Origin: GCA-2737725 sp965229355
GTDB lineage: Bacteria > Pseudomonadota > Alphaproteobacteria > Rhodospirillales > Rhodospirillaceae
Length of the DNA stretch: 64,000 nucleotides
Reading direction: 5' to 3'
Assembly (NCBI GenBank): GCA_965229355.1
Contig: OZ245869.1
Location: 930,001 to 994,000, forward strand
This document shows, piece by piece, positions 1 to 8,086 of this stretch (positions are counted from its first letter, which is position 1; the number at the start of each line of letters is the position of its first letter). Below the pieces are notes generated by a model, which saw only the letters and a list, made by a program, of their open reading frames with translations, did not search any database and was not told the DNA's origin. Position numbers and translations under genes: made by a program.

Positions 1-2
1 AC

Positions 3-671
3 ATCTTCTTTAGGGACCACAAACCCGGTGAAAGCCATGACGCACCGGCCACCACTGGCTCGCAACATTTGCCGGGTTTAACCCTGGATGAAGCGCGCAA
101 AGAAATTGCTTTCTGGAAGATCGCCATTGGCTTCTTCTTCGTCGCGGGCGTGATTTCAGCAATGATGGTGAACTTGGTGCCGCTGCTGATTGACCGTGGC
201 GTACCGCAAGTGGAAGCCGCCGGTATTGCCAGCATCATGGGCATCGCTGTGCTGGGCGGTCGTGTCGGTATTGGTTTCCTGCTCGACCGCTTCCATGCGC
301 CGGCTATCGCGCGATTGCTGCTGTGTCTCTCGGCCTTGGGCTGCTTCTTGCTGTCGCTCAGCAACACGCCTGAATGGGTGGTTGCCATCAGCGTGCTCTC
401 ACTGGGCTTTGCCGCAGCCGCAGAAGTAGATTTGGTTGCATACCTCTCAAGCCGCTTCTTTGGCATGAAGTCGTACGGCAAAATTTACGGCTGGCAGTTG
501 TCGTCATTCTACGCTGGTGCGGCTTTGGGTCCCTTGGGTGCAGGTTTGGCTTACGACTATTTCCAAAGCTATATGCCGATGCTGTACTTCTCGGTCGCCT
601 GCTTAATCTTTGGCGGGATCGTGATTGGGACTATGGGCAAAGCCCCGAACTTTGGTGGCTCAGGCCACTAA
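3..671 (+). CDS. MFS transporter, C-terminal part (cut by window edge)
   Basis: The frame is already open at the window edge and ends with TAA at 669-671, so only about the last 222 residues are visible. They hold a run of hydrophobic helices typical of the C-terminal half of a major facilitator protein, with a G-G-R-x-G-x-G-x-x-x-D-R loop resembling the conserved MFS motif between helices 8 and 9. A TTG at 69 and later codons could pose as starts, but the hydrophilic stretch before them is continuous in frame, so I treat the gene as partial. The substrate cannot be told; the style is that of carboxylate-type MFS carriers, which is only a guess. It is followed by a hairpin terminator shared with the convergent gene. 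Confidence 0.8.
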   Translation: MFFRDHKPGESHDAPATTGSQHLPGLTLDEARKEIAFWKIAIGFFFVAGVISAMMVNLVPLLIDRGVPQVEAAGIASIMGIAVLGGRVGIGFLLDRFHAPAIARLLLCLSALGCFLLSLSNTPEWVVAISVLSLGFAAAAEVDLVAYLSSRFFGMKSYGKIYGWQLSSFYAGAALGPLGAGLAYDYFQSYMPMLYFSVACLIFGGIVIGTMGKAPNFGGSGH

Positions 672-693
672 GTTAACCAGAGACCACAAACAC

Positions 694-729
694 AAACGGC
701 GCGCTTCAGTGTGAGGCGCGCCGTTTTTA
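694..729. terminator. Bidirectional intrinsic terminator
   Basis: A perfect stem (696-704 pairing with 716-724, sequence ACGGCGCGC) with an 11-base loop is flanked by A residues on the left and a T run on the right. It lies between the MFS gene and the convergent secreted-repeat gene and can serve both strands. Confidence 0.85.
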
Positions 730-750
730 TTTGTTTATGAAACGTGGCGA

Positions 751-1854
751 TTAACCGCCGACGCTCACACCTTGCATCGGTTGGCCCGAACGCATGATCG
801 CCGACCACGCCCGGTCACCGCCGAAACGAATGCCCTTAAAGTCGCTGGGCTTCTGATCCATCTCGTTCGTGTAAATGCGCTTACCTTTGTACGACCACTG
901 CTTGCGACCATCGTCTAAAGTCACAATCGCCCAGCTGCCCACAGGCTTCGCATCCGCTGCAGCCAAATAGGGCTTCCACAAATTACCGTCGATGCATTCT
1001 TCTTCGGTCTTGCAAGCAAGCGGTCCACGACGATTGTTTGGGTTAAAATCGAACGCGTAAACCGTCATACCCTTTTCATTGCCGATCAACTCACCAGCAT
1101 CAGATGCTTGCACAGTCGCCCACGGCGGGAACGGCGGTGCGGGTTCCAGCACAACTGCCTGCCAACCTTTGACAGCATTGCCTTTCAGCTCGCCTGCCGA
1201 GATGTCATCGACATAACGGTACAGCGGCTTGCCCTTGAAGGCCCATTGACGGAAACCGTTCTCGCCCGACACAACTGTCCAATCGCCAAAAGCATTCGAC
1301 AGCCATGGAGCAGCTAGCGGCTTCCACGTGTTCAAACATTCTTCCGTGCATTTACCGTCAGTCGTGTAGAGCGTGAGGCCCTTCACATCCTGCAACACCT
1401 GACCCAAAACGGTTGGACCGATTTTAGCTTCCCCCGGCACTGCGATTTGTTGGAACGCTGTACGCCACACCGTGCCGACACCGTCACCAAACGCGCCCCC
1501 CACCATGTTGTCACCAGCATAGTGATACAGCGGGAAATCTTTATAGGCCCATTGCAGAGATCCATCGTCACGCTTGATCACGGTCCATGGACCTTGCGAC
1601 TTTGCATCAGACGCAGCCTTCATCGGTGGCCAAGCAACAGCACACTGATCTTTGCACGTCGATTTGCCTGGCGTGGCTTCATCACGATCAAACGTATAAA
1701 GCGTCATACCGCTTGAGGCATCGACGAACATCCAGCCATCGCCACGTGGCTTGGCTTGAATCGCCGACGGCGGCGCATCTAAAGCCAGAACCGGAAACGA
1801 CGATAATCCCACAATAGTCGCAGCTACAACTGTAGCTGCACGAAACATCGTCAT
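751..1854 (-). CDS. Secreted triple-repeat protein, 'Yx(FWY)xxD' family (Lipoprotein_15 / COG4315-like), cassette copy 1
   Basis: This 367-residue protein has a signal peptide (residues 1-24, cleavage near ALA-LDAPP) and three repeats of about 95 residues (about 40-130, 150-235, 250-350). Each repeat has a G-(M/L)-T-(L/V)-Y-x-x-D start, a pair of cysteines spaced four to six residues, a W-(P/K)-P turn, then W-(A/T)-(V/I) and a QW-(A/S)-(Y/F)-KG segment. This matches the 'secreted repeat of unknown function' family (PF03640), whose biochemical role is not settled. The cysteine pairs suggest disulphides in the periplasm or outside the cell. It starts 4 bases after the DUF1552 stop and is the last gene of the first cassette operon. 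Its paralogue is at 6977-8065. Unlike family members named lipoproteins, no lipobox cysteine is visible. Confidence 0.85.
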   Translation of the reverse strand: MTMFRAATVVAATIVGLSSFPVLALDAPPSAIQAKPRGDGWMFVDASSGMTLYTFDRDEATPGKSTCKDQCAVAWPPMKAASDAKSQGPWTVIKRDDGSLQWAYKDFPLYHYAGDNMVGGAFGDGVGTVWRTAFQQIAVPGEAKIGPTVLGQVLQDVKGLTLYTTDGKCTEECLNTWKPLAAPWLSNAFGDWTVVSGENGFRQWAFKGKPLYRYVDDISAGELKGNAVKGWQAVVLEPAPPFPPWATVQASDAGELIGNEKGMTVYAFDFNPNNRRGPLACKTEEECIDGNLWKPYLAAADAKPVGSWAIVTLDDGRKQWSYKGKRIYTNEMDQKPSDFKGIRFGGDRAWSAIMRSGQPMQGVSVGG

Positions 1855-1858
1855 GAGT

Positions 1859-3235
1859 TTACGCCATCACTTCGGTAATAGACTTCGCGGTCGCCAGAGA
1901 ACGGCTGCCCCACTTATCGAGCGGCAAGCCCATCACTTGCATGGCTGTCAAACCAACGCGCGTGATTGGGTCACCGTTACCGACAATGTGCATGCCTGTT
2001 TTCATGCGGCCACCAGCTTTGCCAGCGGTGAAGATCGGCGTGCCATCGAGTGAGTGTACGCGAGCATAGTTGGTTTCAGTGGCCGCGAAGATCAGCATGT
2101 TATCGAGCAACGAACCATCACCTTCCGGGATCGCCTTGAAGGTTTGAATGAACGTGGTCAATGCTTCCATCGAACGCGTGTTGAACCAGAACGCCACCGG
2201 CTGATAGCCGAGTTCTTTGTCCGGCGTTTCTTCGTGTGTGAGCAAGTGGTGCGTATAGGTCTGACCTGGACGGCGCATATGCGAGAAGTTATCGCTGAAG
2301 ACCATGTTGAAGACTTTGGTCTGGTTACATGCAACCGCCATAGCCATGATTTTGGCCATGATCTTATGGTTGTTGATGACCGTGTCCACTTCCAGACCTT
2401 GCGGCATGTTTTGCTCGGCGCCATCGCGCGTCGGGCTGGGCGGCACAGCGCAAGCCATGTTCGGCTCGGGCTTTTGCATTTGCAGTTCGAGTTGGTTTTC
2501 GATCTGACGGATCGAGGTAAAGTACTCGTCCATGCGAATTTTATCAGCAGCGCCCAGTTTCGAGCTTAAGGCTTTGCTTTGTTCGTTTACCGCCGAAAGC
2601 ACGCTTTTACGCACCATCACACGCGGATCGGGTGTGAAGTCAGCGCTGTTCGGGTCAACGAATTCGGCACCAAAAATACGCGCATACAGTTTTTCAGGTG
2701 ATGCTTCAGCCGCTGCACGGCTGTTGGTGCTGCGCGCGCTGTAGTTTTCACGTGCAATGCCGCAGGCCGTGCTGTCGATCGTCACGAAGCGGGTCGGCTG
2801 AGTCATAGAATCAGCAATCATCAAATCCAGCGTGGGCGCTGGAATTTCATTGTTGCTTGAAGGTGCTGTGCCTGTGCGTGAAGCCACCCAACCGGTGAAG
2901 TGCGTGTAGTTCGAGCGGCCATCGAGCGGCATGTTAAAGCCGCCGTAGAAGTTGATGTCCTTTTCGACTGCTTTCAGAGACTTACACTCTTCCAAGAAAT
3001 CGATGCCTTCAGACGTCGTCGTCTTCGGACGAATTGCATGACCCGGCGTGTGCCCCAAGCCCCAATACCACGTGCCGAAGCGCACCGGTAACGGTGCGCC
3101 GGTGGCGGCCAAGGCTGTGCCACTGTTATTCAGGAAAGCGTCGAGGAAGGGTAAGGCGACCGTTACGGCCGAACCGCCCAACATACCGCGCAAGACATCG
3201 CGGCGCGTAGCCGCACGAGGCAACAACACTGTCAT
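1859..3235 (-). CDS. DUF1552 family Tat-exported protein, cassette copy 1
   Basis: The 458-residue product begins with a twin-arginine signal (RR at residues 11-12, RRDVLRG, then a hydrophobic stretch ending near residue 40). The body matches DUF1552 proteins, which are abundant in Planctomycetes and scattered in Proteobacteria and are usually paired with DUF1592-type proteins. Recognisable segments are FGTWYWGLGHTPG near residue 53, a T-H-F-T-G-W motif, MDEYFTSIRQIE in a coiled region, and a C-terminal G-N-G-D-P-I-T-R-V-G. No enzymatic function is established. Tat export implies folding, perhaps with a cofactor, before export. Its start codon overlaps the stop of the DUF1592-type gene by four bases (ATGA), indicating translational coupling. 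The paralogue at 8087-9433 has the same length class and partner. Confidence 0.88.
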   Translation of the reverse strand: MTVLLPRAATRRDVLRGMLGGSAVTVALPFLDAFLNNSGTALAATGAPLPVRFGTWYWGLGHTPGHAIRPKTTTSEGIDFLEECKSLKAVEKDINFYGGFNMPLDGRSNYTHFTGWVASRTGTAPSSNNEIPAPTLDLMIADSMTQPTRFVTIDSTACGIARENYSARSTNSRAAAEASPEKLYARIFGAEFVDPNSADFTPDPRVMVRKSVLSAVNEQSKALSSKLGAADKIRMDEYFTSIRQIENQLELQMQKPEPNMACAVPPSPTRDGAEQNMPQGLEVDTVINNHKIMAKIMAMAVACNQTKVFNMVFSDNFSHMRRPGQTYTHHLLTHEETPDKELGYQPVAFWFNTRSMEALTTFIQTFKAIPEGDGSLLDNMLIFAATETNYARVHSLDGTPIFTAGKAGGRMKTGMHIVGNGDPITRVGLTAMQVMGLPLDKWGSRSLATAKSITEVMA

Positions 3236-4890
3236 GACTTATCATCCTTCTCGGTAACACTCGACGCCGACCGAACGGGCGGCATCGCAACTGCGTACAA
3301 ATTATCACTCAAGGCCAACTCACGAAGCAGACCAATCAGCTTGTAACCGTCTTCCACAAAGTTCTTGGTGTAGTACTTCAAGGCCGGACGGTCTTTACGC
3401 TGCGGTTCACGCGCCGTAGCGTAAGAATAAAGCTGGTTCACCAGGCACGATGGCAAAGCCGGGTTTTCACGCATCGCAATGCCCAAGCCCACTGCATCGG
3501 TGTACGGCACGCCGTCCAAGTTGCCAGCGGTTTCGATCACCGCATCGTTTTCGGTTGTACGGAACTGGCCTGCGCCATCCATTTGCTCGATGCCCAAGCC
3601 AATCGGGTCGGTCAGCTTATGGCAACCCGCACAGGCAGGTGCTGTCGCGTGCGAGGTGAGGCGATCTTTTGCGGTTTTGTTCGGTGAGTTCGGATCGTTG
3701 AACAGATCGAAACTGACGTTGCCTGGCGGATCTGGCACGTGCTGGCACAACAGCGCTTCACGAATGGCGCGGCCACGCAACGTCGGCGAACTGCGGCCTG
3801 GGTGGGCATGCAAAGCAGTAAAGCTGATTTGGGTGAGAAGGCCCGCACGCGGATCACCTTCCGGGAATTCAAAGCGCGACCAACCGCCACCATCGGGGCG
3901 CTCAACTGGCACGCGGTAGATACGACCCAATGGGCCACTCATGAATGTTTTGCGCGTCGTGAACAGGTCGCGGTAGTCGCCGTCTTGCGTAATCAGAATA
4001 TCCACAATCGTACGCAGCGTTTGTTCGCGTGCATCTTCAGCCACGGCAGCACTAAACGACGGATAAATGATCGAATCTTTTTCGATCTTGGCGAAACCTT
4101 CAAACCGCAACATGTCTTCAAAGAAGGCGCGCATACCGGTTTCAAGCTTCGGCGACGCCAACATACGATCGACTTGTTTTTTAAGGCCCTTCTTCGTGGT
4201 CAGTTCGCCCTTTTCGGCTGCGGTCAAAAGCTCATCATCCGGAGTGGTATTCCACAGGAAGTAGCTTAAGCGCGACGCCTTGGCATAATTGTCCAACCGC
4301 AACGTGCCAGAATCACCTGCTTCAACGGTGTCTAAATTGAACAGGAAACCCGGCGATACCAGCAAGCCCGACAAACCTGATGCCAACCCATCATAGAAAC
4401 TGCCCAGCTTGTTAGCCGAAGCATCAGCCACATCGACCGGCACCTTAACTTCTTGTGCTGTCAACGGCCGGCGCAAGACCATGCGCCCCACAGTCGTAAA
4501 AAACTTAGTGGCGCAAGCATCGTCAGCTTTCGTCACATCTGCAGGTTTACATGGCACCAGAATATCGCGGTTCTTTTCGCTGACCACTTGGGCCGCAATA
4601 GAACGCGCCATACGGTCAAACTGTTCGAAGCCGGCTGGGCTGATGTGCGCGCTTGTTGTACCAACTGTGAGCAAGCCATTGGTGCGGATCAGAGGATCGA
4701 ACGTACCACCCACGACAATGTTGGCGCCGAACAAATCAGCAATCGTGTTGCGATATTGCGCTTCCGACAGCAGACGCATGGTCGGCTCTGCGCCTTTCAC
4801 GGCTGGCGCATCCTGATCGCAACCGCCTAAGAGCAGAGATACACCTGCTGCTGCGGCCAATAAACTTAAACGCATACGCTCATACTTCAT
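3232..4890 (-). CDS. DUF1587/1595/1592/1588/1585 lipoprotein with one haem-c motif, cassette copy 1
   Basis: A 552-residue lipoprotein with a lipobox ending LLGGC (Cys24). Order of domains by motif: DUF1587-like (LSEAQYRNTIADLFG, about 37-51), DUF1595-like (LRRPLTAQEV, about 140), DUF1592 (SPGFLFNLDTVE ... RLSYFLWNTTPDDELL, about 190-330), DUF1588 (GLLTQISFTALHAHPGRSSPTLRG, about 350-400) and DUF1585 (CAGCHKLTDPIGLGIEQMDGAG from residue 420). These domains co-occur in planctomycete cytochrome-like proteins. Here the only CxxCH is Cys420-His424, so a single covalent haem is possible. The usual partner is a DUF1552 protein, and here that gene overlaps by 4 bases. An electron-transfer or haem-enzyme role at the membrane is inference. 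The start may instead be Met6 (4875). Confidence 0.87.
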   Translation of the reverse strand: MKYERMRLSLLAAAAGVSLLLGGCDQDAPAVKGAEPTMRLLSEAQYRNTIADLFGANIVVGGTFDPLIRTNGLLTVGTTSAHISPAGFEQFDRMARSIAAQVVSEKNRDILVPCKPADVTKADDACATKFFTTVGRMVLRRPLTAQEVKVPVDVADASANKLGSFYDGLASGLSGLLVSPGFLFNLDTVEAGDSGTLRLDNYAKASRLSYFLWNTTPDDELLTAAEKGELTTKKGLKKQVDRMLASPKLETGMRAFFEDMLRFEGFAKIEKDSIIYPSFSAAVAEDAREQTLRTIVDILITQDGDYRDLFTTRKTFMSGPLGRIYRVPVERPDGGGWSRFEFPEGDPRAGLLTQISFTALHAHPGRSSPTLRGRAIREALLCQHVPDPPGNVSFDLFNDPNSPNKTAKDRLTSHATAPACAGCHKLTDPIGLGIEQMDGAGQFRTTENDAVIETAGNLDGVPYTDAVGLGIAMRENPALPSCLVNQLYSYATAREPQRKDRPALKYYTKNFVEDGYKLIGLLRELALSDNLYAVAMPPVRSASSVTEKDDKS

Positions 4891-4917
4891 GTCACAAACT
4901 CAAACGCTTTAACTGTT

Positions 4918-6117
4918 CTAACGTCCGCCCGACTTCGAACCTGCACTGGCAGTCTTCGCTTCTGTCGGGTGGATGATAAATGCCGACACGGCGGCAAAGT
5001 TATAAGCCGACGACAGCGCGGTACATTTGCCCGTCTGCGGATCGGGATAACCATCGGCCAGTTCATGAGCTGCCACATAAATCGCTGGGCAGTTCGAGAA
5101 ACCAGAAGATTGGATGGGGCCAATGCCCGTCACATAGAACAGCAGTTGATCAAGGCCGTAGTAACCAGCCGCTTGACCTTTCGCACCCGTACCGTCGGCT
5201 AAAATTTCCAACTTCATACGCATGTCTTTGATTTCTTGATTCATATACGTGTAGTTGCCGTAGAACGGCAAATTCACATCCGACGGCTCGGTTACAACAA
5301 CGCCATCGACAATCTTGCCCTTCTGCGTGCTGGAATAGCGCGGCTTGCCGTCAGCCATATCGATGCGGTAGCTCGCGAAAGGTGTGAAACGGCCCGCACC
5401 ATCCAACGTGTATTGGTCAATTGCGCGGTAATAAGACACGGTGACATCGTCATCGTTTTTCATGTCGTCGATACCGGTGACTTCAATCAGCGTCATACCG
5501 TTACCGTTCGATTTGCGATTTTCGTTGGCATTGGCTTCGTACTGACCGTACGAGCGGAAGCCATAGGTGCAACCGAGCAAGCGATACACTTGGTTATCGA
5601 CGCCCGGCGTACCATCAAGGCCTGTGAAGTTTTCGTGCTTACAGGTTTTTGGGGTAGCACTACCGTCGACATTACCATCGAGGTTCATGCCGTAGGATTC
5701 TTTACCTTCGACAATCAAGAGCGGCGCATCTTTTACCACCGATGGGTTCATGCACACGTCTTCGCCCTTGGGGCCACGACGGATTGCGTTGAAATAACGA
5801 TCAAGGCGCGACTTCAAACCGTTATCGGTGAGTTTACCACGCTGCTCTTTCGACAGACCACGCCACCACACTTCGTCATAACCTTGCGCGAAGCCTTCGG
5901 GGCATTCATCGATGAATTTTGATTCGTAGATGCCGGTATTCCAGGTGGTGACAACAAAGCCCAGCGTTTTGCCAGCAGGCTTCGCAGCTTTTGTGTCGGC
6001 AGCGTTTGCAGGCATAGCCGCAACGCAGGCGCCTATCAGTAACGCGCCCATAGCTGCACGAGTGGCTGACCCCAAATTCAGAACTGTCTTAAAACTTGCA
6101 TTCACAGCGGCGCTCAT
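4918..6117 (-). CDS. Cys-rich secreted protein of unrecognised family, cassette copy 1
   Basis: I do not recognise a named family. The 399-residue product has a signal peptide ending near residue 40 (MPANAADT), so it is exported. It shares a strong pattern with the product of 11081-12241: T-L-G-(F/Y)-V near residue 50, DECPEG, RGPKGEDVC, CKHENFTG followed by GVDNQ-x-YRLLGC, LIEVTG-x-DD, LPFY-x-N, a GYY(G/D) and a C-terminal CPA-x-Y-x-AA-x-ELADGYPDP with a last Cys. At least six cysteines are conserved between the copies, consistent with disulphides or a metal/haem environment, but there is no CxxCH. It is the first gene of the copy 1 operon, with a TAGGAAG ribosome site before ATG 6117. The downstream DUF1592-type gene begins 27 bases after its stop. 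Confidence 0.85.
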   Translation of the reverse strand: MSAAVNASFKTVLNLGSATRAAMGALLIGACVAAMPANAADTKAAKPAGKTLGFVVTTWNTGIYESKFIDECPEGFAQGYDEVWWRGLSKEQRGKLTDNGLKSRLDRYFNAIRRGPKGEDVCMNPSVVKDAPLLIVEGKESYGMNLDGNVDGSATPKTCKHENFTGLDGTPGVDNQVYRLLGCTYGFRSYGQYEANANENRKSNGNGMTLIEVTGIDDMKNDDDVTVSYYRAIDQYTLDGAGRFTPFASYRIDMADGKPRYSSTQKGKIVDGVVVTEPSDVNLPFYGNYTYMNQEIKDMRMKLEILADGTGAKGQAAGYYGLDQLLFYVTGIGPIQSSGFSNCPAIYVAAHELADGYPDPQTGKCTALSSAYNFAAVSAFIIHPTEAKTASAGSKSGGR

Positions 6118-6397
6118 CGGTCTTCCTACAAGTGAGATATCGTGAGGGCGATAGGCCTACGCAAGATATCCCAGCGATCTTTGGCATCTTTAAAACACTA
6201 GCTTTTAAGCACAGCGATTTTGCGAGATGAGATCTATCGAGGCTTTCAATTGCCGATACCCACCCCTAGGTCGCTTGATGAACGCATGCTGGCCTCTGTT
6301 AGGGATTTTGTCCAATCATCGCGAAATCAACGCTCGAAGCGTGGACCGATTTTCTTGTAGAGATGCCAAGGGCCTACGCACGGGCCACAATTGCGCC

Positions 6398-6898
6398 ATG
6401 GATCACGGATTTTTGAGGCTTGCCTTGTTAACTTTGCAACGAATTGCGCTGAGCGCACTGGCTTTTGTAACGCTGGCCACGGCAACAATGACCGAATGCC
6501 GGGCAGCGGACGACGACATCATTTTTACGGCTGTGATCTCGGACGATGAGCAGAGCTCGCCAACCGAAAGTCCGGGCATCGGATTCGCCGAAGTGCGCCT
6601 TGAACGCGCGACGTTGAAGATCACCTGGAAAGTCACCTACAAAGATTTGACTTCACCGCCGATTGAAGCTGGCTTGTATGGTCCTGAGTATGTGGGCGGC
6701 AACGCTGGCCTTCTGGTGGATTTGGCACCGAAAGGGTTTAACAGCCCACTTGAAGGCTCTGCCGTGTTGTCTGATGGCACATTCCAATATTTGATCACGA
6801 CACGTGTGTACGTGAATATTAAAACGAAGAAATTCCCGGAAGGCGAATTGCGGGGCCACTTGCGCCGTCAGCGCAGCAAAGAGCCGACCACAAACTAA
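6398..6898 (+). CDS. CHRD-domain secreted protein, divergent member of cassette copy 1
   Basis: The start is set at ATG 6398 (MDHGFLRLALL...) because it gives a proper signal peptide ending near CRAADDD; an in-frame extension to 6227 is hydrophilic and unlikely. The 166-residue product carries one CHRD domain (PF07452; name from chordin): FTAVISDDEQSS, then an L-K-I-T-W-K-V-T-Y-K-DLTS strand, G-x-x-x-G-N-A-G-L-L-V-D-L, L-x-G-S-A-V-L-S-D and the C-terminal YVNIKTKKFPEGELRGHL. The domain normally has an H-x-H-G-P loop. Here it reads GLYGPEY, so both histidines are replaced, whereas the second copy (12251-12814) keeps HVHGP. It diverges from the copy 1 operon; function unknown. Confidence 0.85.
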   Translation: MDHGFLRLALLTLQRIALSALAFVTLATATMTECRAADDDIIFTAVISDDEQSSPTESPGIGFAEVRLERATLKITWKVTYKDLTSPPIEAGLYGPEYVGGNAGLLVDLAPKGFNSPLEGSAVLSDGTFQYLITTRVYVNIKTKKFPEGELRGHLRRQRSKEPTTN

Positions 6899-6923
6899 AT
6901 TCAGTCTCTCGTCAGTCGAATCA

Positions 6924-6956
6924 AAAAGGCGCGTCTTGCAGGACGCGCCTTTTGTA
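6924..6956. terminator. Bidirectional intrinsic terminator
   Basis: A 12-bp perfect stem (6924-6935 with 6942-6953; AAAAGGCGCGTC and its complement) with a 6-base loop and A/T runs at both flanks. It separates the CHRD gene from the convergent secreted-repeat gene of cassette copy 2. Confidence 0.88.
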
Positions 6957-6976
6957 TTTGTGAAACTCTTCTGAGC

Positions 6977-8065
6977 TTATTGCTCTTCGTAATCACGCTT
7001 ACGTGTAATGGGCGCCCAACTGCCGCCAAAACCACCAACACCAGCCGCGAATTTATCACCGCCGACAGCGCCGACGGCTTTATCGCGTTTGTGCGTGTAA
7101 ACGACGTTACCTTTATAGGCCCAACGCAGATCATCGCCCTGCTTCAGGATTGTCCAATCGCCAGTTGGTTTTGCATCGGCTGTAGCCGGGACCGTATCCC
7201 AGTATTTGGCAATGCAGGCGTCATCGCACATCAGCTCTTTCACTTTATCGAGCGTGCCCGCAACGACATACAGCGCAAGGCCCTTCTCGTTAGCGAAGAT
7301 TTCGCCCATGTCGGCACGCTGCACAGTCACCCATGATGGCAACGCAGGCGCTGGATCAAGCACGACGGAATGCCAGACTTTATCGACACCTTCGCCAGAC
7401 GTTTGCGCAGGCTTAAAGTCAGTGGTGTTCAGGTACAAGCGTTGGCCCTTGTAGGCCCACTGCAATGAACCGTCTTCACGCTTTACCGGAGTGAAATCGC
7501 CAATCTTGTTGGCCATGATAGGGGCCGCCAGCGGCGTCCAGGTTTGCAAACAGTTATCAGTGCACGCGGCTTTACCATCAGGCTTTTCGTCTTTACGCGT
7601 GTAAAGCGTAAGCCCGCGAGCATCGACAAGAACACGGCCCAGGTAAGTCGCGCGCACATTAATACCCGGCGGCATCAGGATCGGATCGAACGCAACGTTC
7701 CAGGCATTGCCAACGCGGTCACCCAGCGCACCGCCGGGATAGCTATCGCGCACATATGTATAGACCGGCATTTCGTGCAAAGCCCATTGCAGCGAACCGT
7801 CATCGCGTTTGATGACACTCCACTCGCCTTGTGGCTTGGCATCAGCCGTTGCCGCAAGCGGCGGCCAAGCCTTGGCACAAGCTGCGTTACACACCGATTT
7901 GCCAGGCTTATCCTGAGCATAGGTATAAAGCGCCATGCCTTTATCGTTGGCGAAATACACGCCCGCCGGAGTTTCACGCGCAGTAATACCCGCAGGCACG
8001 TCCTGAGCCGCGATGGCTGGCAATGCAAACGCCGAAGCTAATAAAGCCGAGACAAACAAACGCAT
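6977..8065 (-). CDS. Secreted triple-repeat protein, 'Yx(FWY)xxD' family, cassette copy 2
   Basis: A paralogue of the 751-1854 product: 362 residues, signal peptide to about residue 19 (AIAAQDVP), and three repeats. Markers are GMALYTYAQDKPGK with Cys pair CNAAC and WPPL; GLTLYTRKDE with CTDNC and WTPL; and GLALYVVAGT with CDDAC. The third repeat has lost the usual aspartate after the aromatic pair, which is a small divergence from copy 1. Each repeat ends in W-(A/S/T)-(V/I/P) and W-A-(Y/L)-K/H-G/E followed by (V/L)-Y. It is the last gene of the copy 2 operon, 21 bases after the DUF1552 stop, and is closed by a strong terminator. Role unknown. Confidence 0.85.
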   Translation of the reverse strand: MRLFVSALLASAFALPAIAAQDVPAGITARETPAGVYFANDKGMALYTYAQDKPGKSVCNAACAKAWPPLAATADAKPQGEWSVIKRDDGSLQWALHEMPVYTYVRDSYPGGALGDRVGNAWNVAFDPILMPPGINVRATYLGRVLVDARGLTLYTRKDEKPDGKAACTDNCLQTWTPLAAPIMANKIGDFTPVKREDGSLQWAYKGQRLYLNTTDFKPAQTSGEGVDKVWHSVVLDPAPALPSWVTVQRADMGEIFANEKGLALYVVAGTLDKVKELMCDDACIAKYWDTVPATADAKPTGDWTILKQGDDLRWAYKGNVVYTHKRDKAVGAVGGDKFAAGVGGFGGSWAPITRKRDYEEQ

Positions 8066-8086
8066 ATGAACAGATTACTTCAGGAC

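Noticed and set aside
5236..5922. Long plus-strand reading frame (228 codons) opposite the Cys-rich gene
   Set aside because: It lies wholly inside the well supported minus-strand gene with a conserved paralogue, and its translation has no protein-like pattern.
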